From: Nicotiana tabacum
Taxonomy: Eukaryota; Streptophyta; Magnoliopsida; Solanales; Solanaceae
Reading direction: 5' to 3'
Assembly: GCF_000715075.1 (NCBI RefSeq)
Contig: NC_134103.1
Span: forward strand, 53,374,730-53,438,729
DNA length: 64,000 nt
Numbering within the stretch: the first letter of the stretch is position 1; every line of letters begins with the position of its first letter. Below the pieces are notes generated by a model. The model saw nothing but the letters and a program-made list of their open reading frames with translations. It was not told where the DNA came from and did not search any database. The translations under genes and the position numbers were made by a program. This document shows positions 61,914-64,000 of this stretch, in pieces.

Positions 61914-62830
61914 TGATGATAGGCTATAATCTCATGTTTTAGTAGCTTATTGTACTCTAATTCATTGCACTTTATTTGTGTTTGAGCATTAATTGCTAAT
62001 ATTTTGCACTTAATATGTGTTTTATGCCTCGTAGGAGTGATTTCGAGCTATGTAGATGTTATGGAATGAATTCTAGCGATTTGGAGATTTGAAGTCTGAG
62101 TAAAAGCCCAAGGGGTTAAGCCGGGATCGTGTTCGGCGGTCGAAAACCAAGTCTGGATGTCAAAAATTCGAAGTTTGAGTCGTACTCTTAGAAAGCCCCA
62201 CTGGTGCGGCACGTGGAGCACCGCGGCTATACAAAACCTGCTGCCTGTAAAATTGTTAGCTCTCTGAATTTCCCCACTAATGAACCGCATGGCGCGTCGC
62301 CCCATGCAGCGTGCTTGTGTAATATTTACAGTTACAATGTCCTATTTTCTCTAGGAAAAGATGGTTTCATCTCCGCTCGACCCTACTTGGTATAAATACA
62401 TGGAAAAACGTTATTTCCTGTACTTTTGATATATTTTAGACCTAAGTAGGCCAAAGAGGAGAGTGAAGAACACAAGCACAAGGATTTCATCATTCCTTCC
62501 TCACTCAAGACCCGAGTTTGGATTGAATTTATGTTTTCCTATTCTTTAATTTTATTCGTGATGAATTGCTCCATATCTATGCAGTAGTTCTCTTTAGGGT
62601 TTGATGGATTTGGTGTATTGATGATTGTTTGTGGATTATAACTCTAGTTTTATCTATTAAAGCATTTTTGGATGATTTAATAGTTGCATCTATATTCACT
62701 TATTCATGTAATCGAGAGAGGCATGACTTGTGGTATCTTTGAATTATATTGTTGGTTGAGTTCATAGATTTTTCTTAGTAATCAAAAGAGGCTAATTTAA
62801 TGCCTTTATCTATTTACATGTAATAGATTA
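61914..62830 (+). mobile_element. LTR 5' part of the plus-oriented relative of the array family
   Basis: It starts TGATGATAGGCTATAATCTC, equivalent to the minus-strand start of the array LTRs. It continues with family phrases (GCTCGACCCTACTTGGTATA, CATATCTATGCAGTAG, AATCAAAAGAGGCTAATTTA). It breaks off about 900 bp in. After a roughly 100 bp patch of short repeats (TTTAATGCCTNTATCTATTT at about 62795 and 62877) it meets protease coding. Confidence 0.75.
62205..62398 (+). promoter_or_regulatory. GC-rich block and TATA box of the right-hand LTR
   Basis: GC-rich words (GTGCGGCACGTGGAGCACC, GCATGGCGCGTCGCCCCATG) at 62205-62310 are followed by GGTATAAATACATGG (TATAAATA at 62391-62398). The layout is the same as in the array LTRs, but the GC-rich words differ. 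Confidence 0.62.
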
Positions 62831-62927
62831 TTCATGTAATAGATTTTTCTTTGTGATTCTGGTGCCCCAATTAATTTAATGCCTCTATCTATTTATATGA
62901 AACTAGAGAAAGAGATCAGAGAGATAA

Positions 62928-63358
62928 GGTCTGCACCAATATCTTTGTAGCTGGCAGACCAAACGACTCTGATACACGAGGGGATAGTGGAAGATGTGTT
63001 AGTTCGAGTGGATAAGTTCGTATTTCCTGCGGATTTTATAGTGGTGAAAATGGAGGAAAACAAGGAGGTCCCCCTTATCCTAGGAAGACCATTCTTAGCA
63101 ACGAGTAGATCGATATTGGATATATATGAGAGAAAACTCATGCTTAGAGTGGGTGAGGAAACTGTGACGTTTAAGATGGATGTAGAAAAAGGGGTGCAAA
63201 AATGAAAACCAACTGCAAGTGTTGAATGGAAAGTGAAGGGCTCGAAAGATACGTGTGAGGTGTACCCCAAAAAGTCTGAGAAGAAGCCGTCTTCATGGAT
63301 GTGTTCATTAGTTCGGGTGCGAGGAATGGAGCCCGAATTCGACTCAGACCCCGACTAG
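62928..63358 (+). pseudogene. Protease remnant of an Athila/Tat-like element
   Basis: The frame reads SAPISL, a TAG where Gln is usual, LADQTTLIHEGIVEDVLVRV, then DKFVFPADFIVVKMEENKEV, PLILGRPFLATSRSILDIYE and RKLMLRVGEETVTFKMDVEK, and a stop. It carries on as SVEWKVKGSKDTCEVYPKKS and ends with RVRGMEPEFDSDPD and TAG at about 63358. The ILGRPFLAT motif is the second half of the retroviral-type protease in Athila and Tat elements. The active-site Asp half is missing, and no RT, RNase H or integrase follows: the frame goes straight to the 3'UTR. Confidence 0.78.
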
Positions 63359-64000
63359 ATGTTCATGAAAGTTTCCTCTACCTTATGCTTTTTAATTGTG
63401 TGTCATGGTGACATGCCACAACTTAAAGTGTGGGGTGGGGGATATGTTGTATGTATGTATGTATGTATGTATATTAGTTTAATTTTTTTGTTTTGTTAAG
63501 TTTTAGTAGTTAGAGATAGAAAAAATGTTGGAAAAAAACATAAATAATTTAAAAATTTTTCTTTTTCCCGACGATGGATAACATCGACAAGTTTCTTGAG
63601 GGACTAAAGTCGAAAGAAAAAGACAAAAAGATTTTCTTTTGTTAGGTAGTGTAACAAGTCCCCCTTGGTTTTTCTTTGTGCCGCGGTTCTTTTCCAAGGG
63701 TTTTGTTTGAACTGGGTGTAGTTAGTTTTTATTTTTGTTAGGAGTAAGAAATCTTGTGCTGTGATTTGAAGTGAAGGAAATATCTCTTGACTTTATTATA
63801 TCTTGAGAACAATGAGTGCTTTAGTTGTGATGCTTAGGCACAGTTTTTGACTCTTGTATAAGTACCTTAAATTGTATGATCTTAACTTTGCTTAACTGCT
63901 TTGACTAGAGTGTCTTGATAGTCCGATCCTGAGTGAGTTATGTGCCATGTGCGTGTGAGGTTTTGTGTTATTCTGTGCATTGCATTTGATGTCTAGAACT
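63359..64000 (+). mobile_element. 3'UTR of the right-hand Athila/Tat-like copy
   Basis: This includes the hairpin TGTCATGGTGACA, the G-rich run AAAGTGTGGGGTGGGGGA and (TGTA)n (63370-63475), all shared with 12128-12232. From about 63740 it matches the reverse complement of the array spacer (for example TTGCTTAACTGCTTTGACTA against 840-910). It continues past the right edge. No gene. Confidence 0.82.

Overview
This 64 kb window looks like repeat-rich intergenic DNA from a plant nuclear genome. The retroelement families resemble those I know from Solanaceae (tobacco, tomato and pepper type), but that placement rests on recognising families by eye. I see no host gene, tRNA or rRNA. Nearly every base can be assigned to LTR retrotransposons at different stages of decay, plus one LINE, one small inverted-repeat (MITE-like) element and several micro- and minisatellites. 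All coding remnants are retroelement gag or pol and all carry stops or frameshifts.

Region 1 (1-14852): a head-to-tail array on the minus strand. Four units of about 2.65-2.75 kb each hold one LTR (about 1.43 kb) and one short 3'-UTR-derived spacer (about 1.2-1.3 kb). The array ends at the right in one longer unit that keeps a primer-binding site and a degenerate coding region. The short units lack the primer-binding site and all share the same spacer/LTR junction. This looks like a satellite being born from a non-autonomous, Athila/Tat-like retroelement.

Region 2 (14853-23685 and 38895-39003): a stack of nested LTRs. A plus-strand LTR (14853-17337 and 21287-21557) is split by a 3.9 kb solo LTR (17338-21286). 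A minus-strand LTR piece (21558-22141) follows, and then a plus-strand LTR that was later split by element 1.

Region 3 (23686-38889): element 1, a plus-strand chromovirus-type Ty3/gypsy element with 2.35-2.43 kb LTRs and a perfect 5 bp target duplication (AGATA). Element 2, a minus-strand Ty3/gypsy copy, sits inside it. One deletion appears to have removed the middle of element 1 together with one end of element 2, leaving element 1 gag fused to antisense integrase of element 2.

Region 4 (39004-53778): AT-rich Ogre/Tat-like LTR and leader arms in opposite orientation flank two inverted LTR pieces and element 3 (41695-50218, minus strand). Element 3 is a relative of element 2 whose right LTR is truncated.

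Region 5 (53779-61913): element 4, whose 5' LTR holds a MITE-like insertion and an RTE-type LINE, followed by an initiator-Met primer-binding site and 3.1 kb with no recognisable coding. Region 6 (61914-64000): a plus-strand, internally deleted relative of the region 1 family, with a protease remnant and the same 3' UTR.

Two patterns go beyond the plain transposon inventory. One is the LTR+UTR tandem array with its single shared deletion junction. The other is that LTRs of several apparently unrelated families each carry a compact cluster of CpG-rich palindromes just upstream of the likely TATA/start region.
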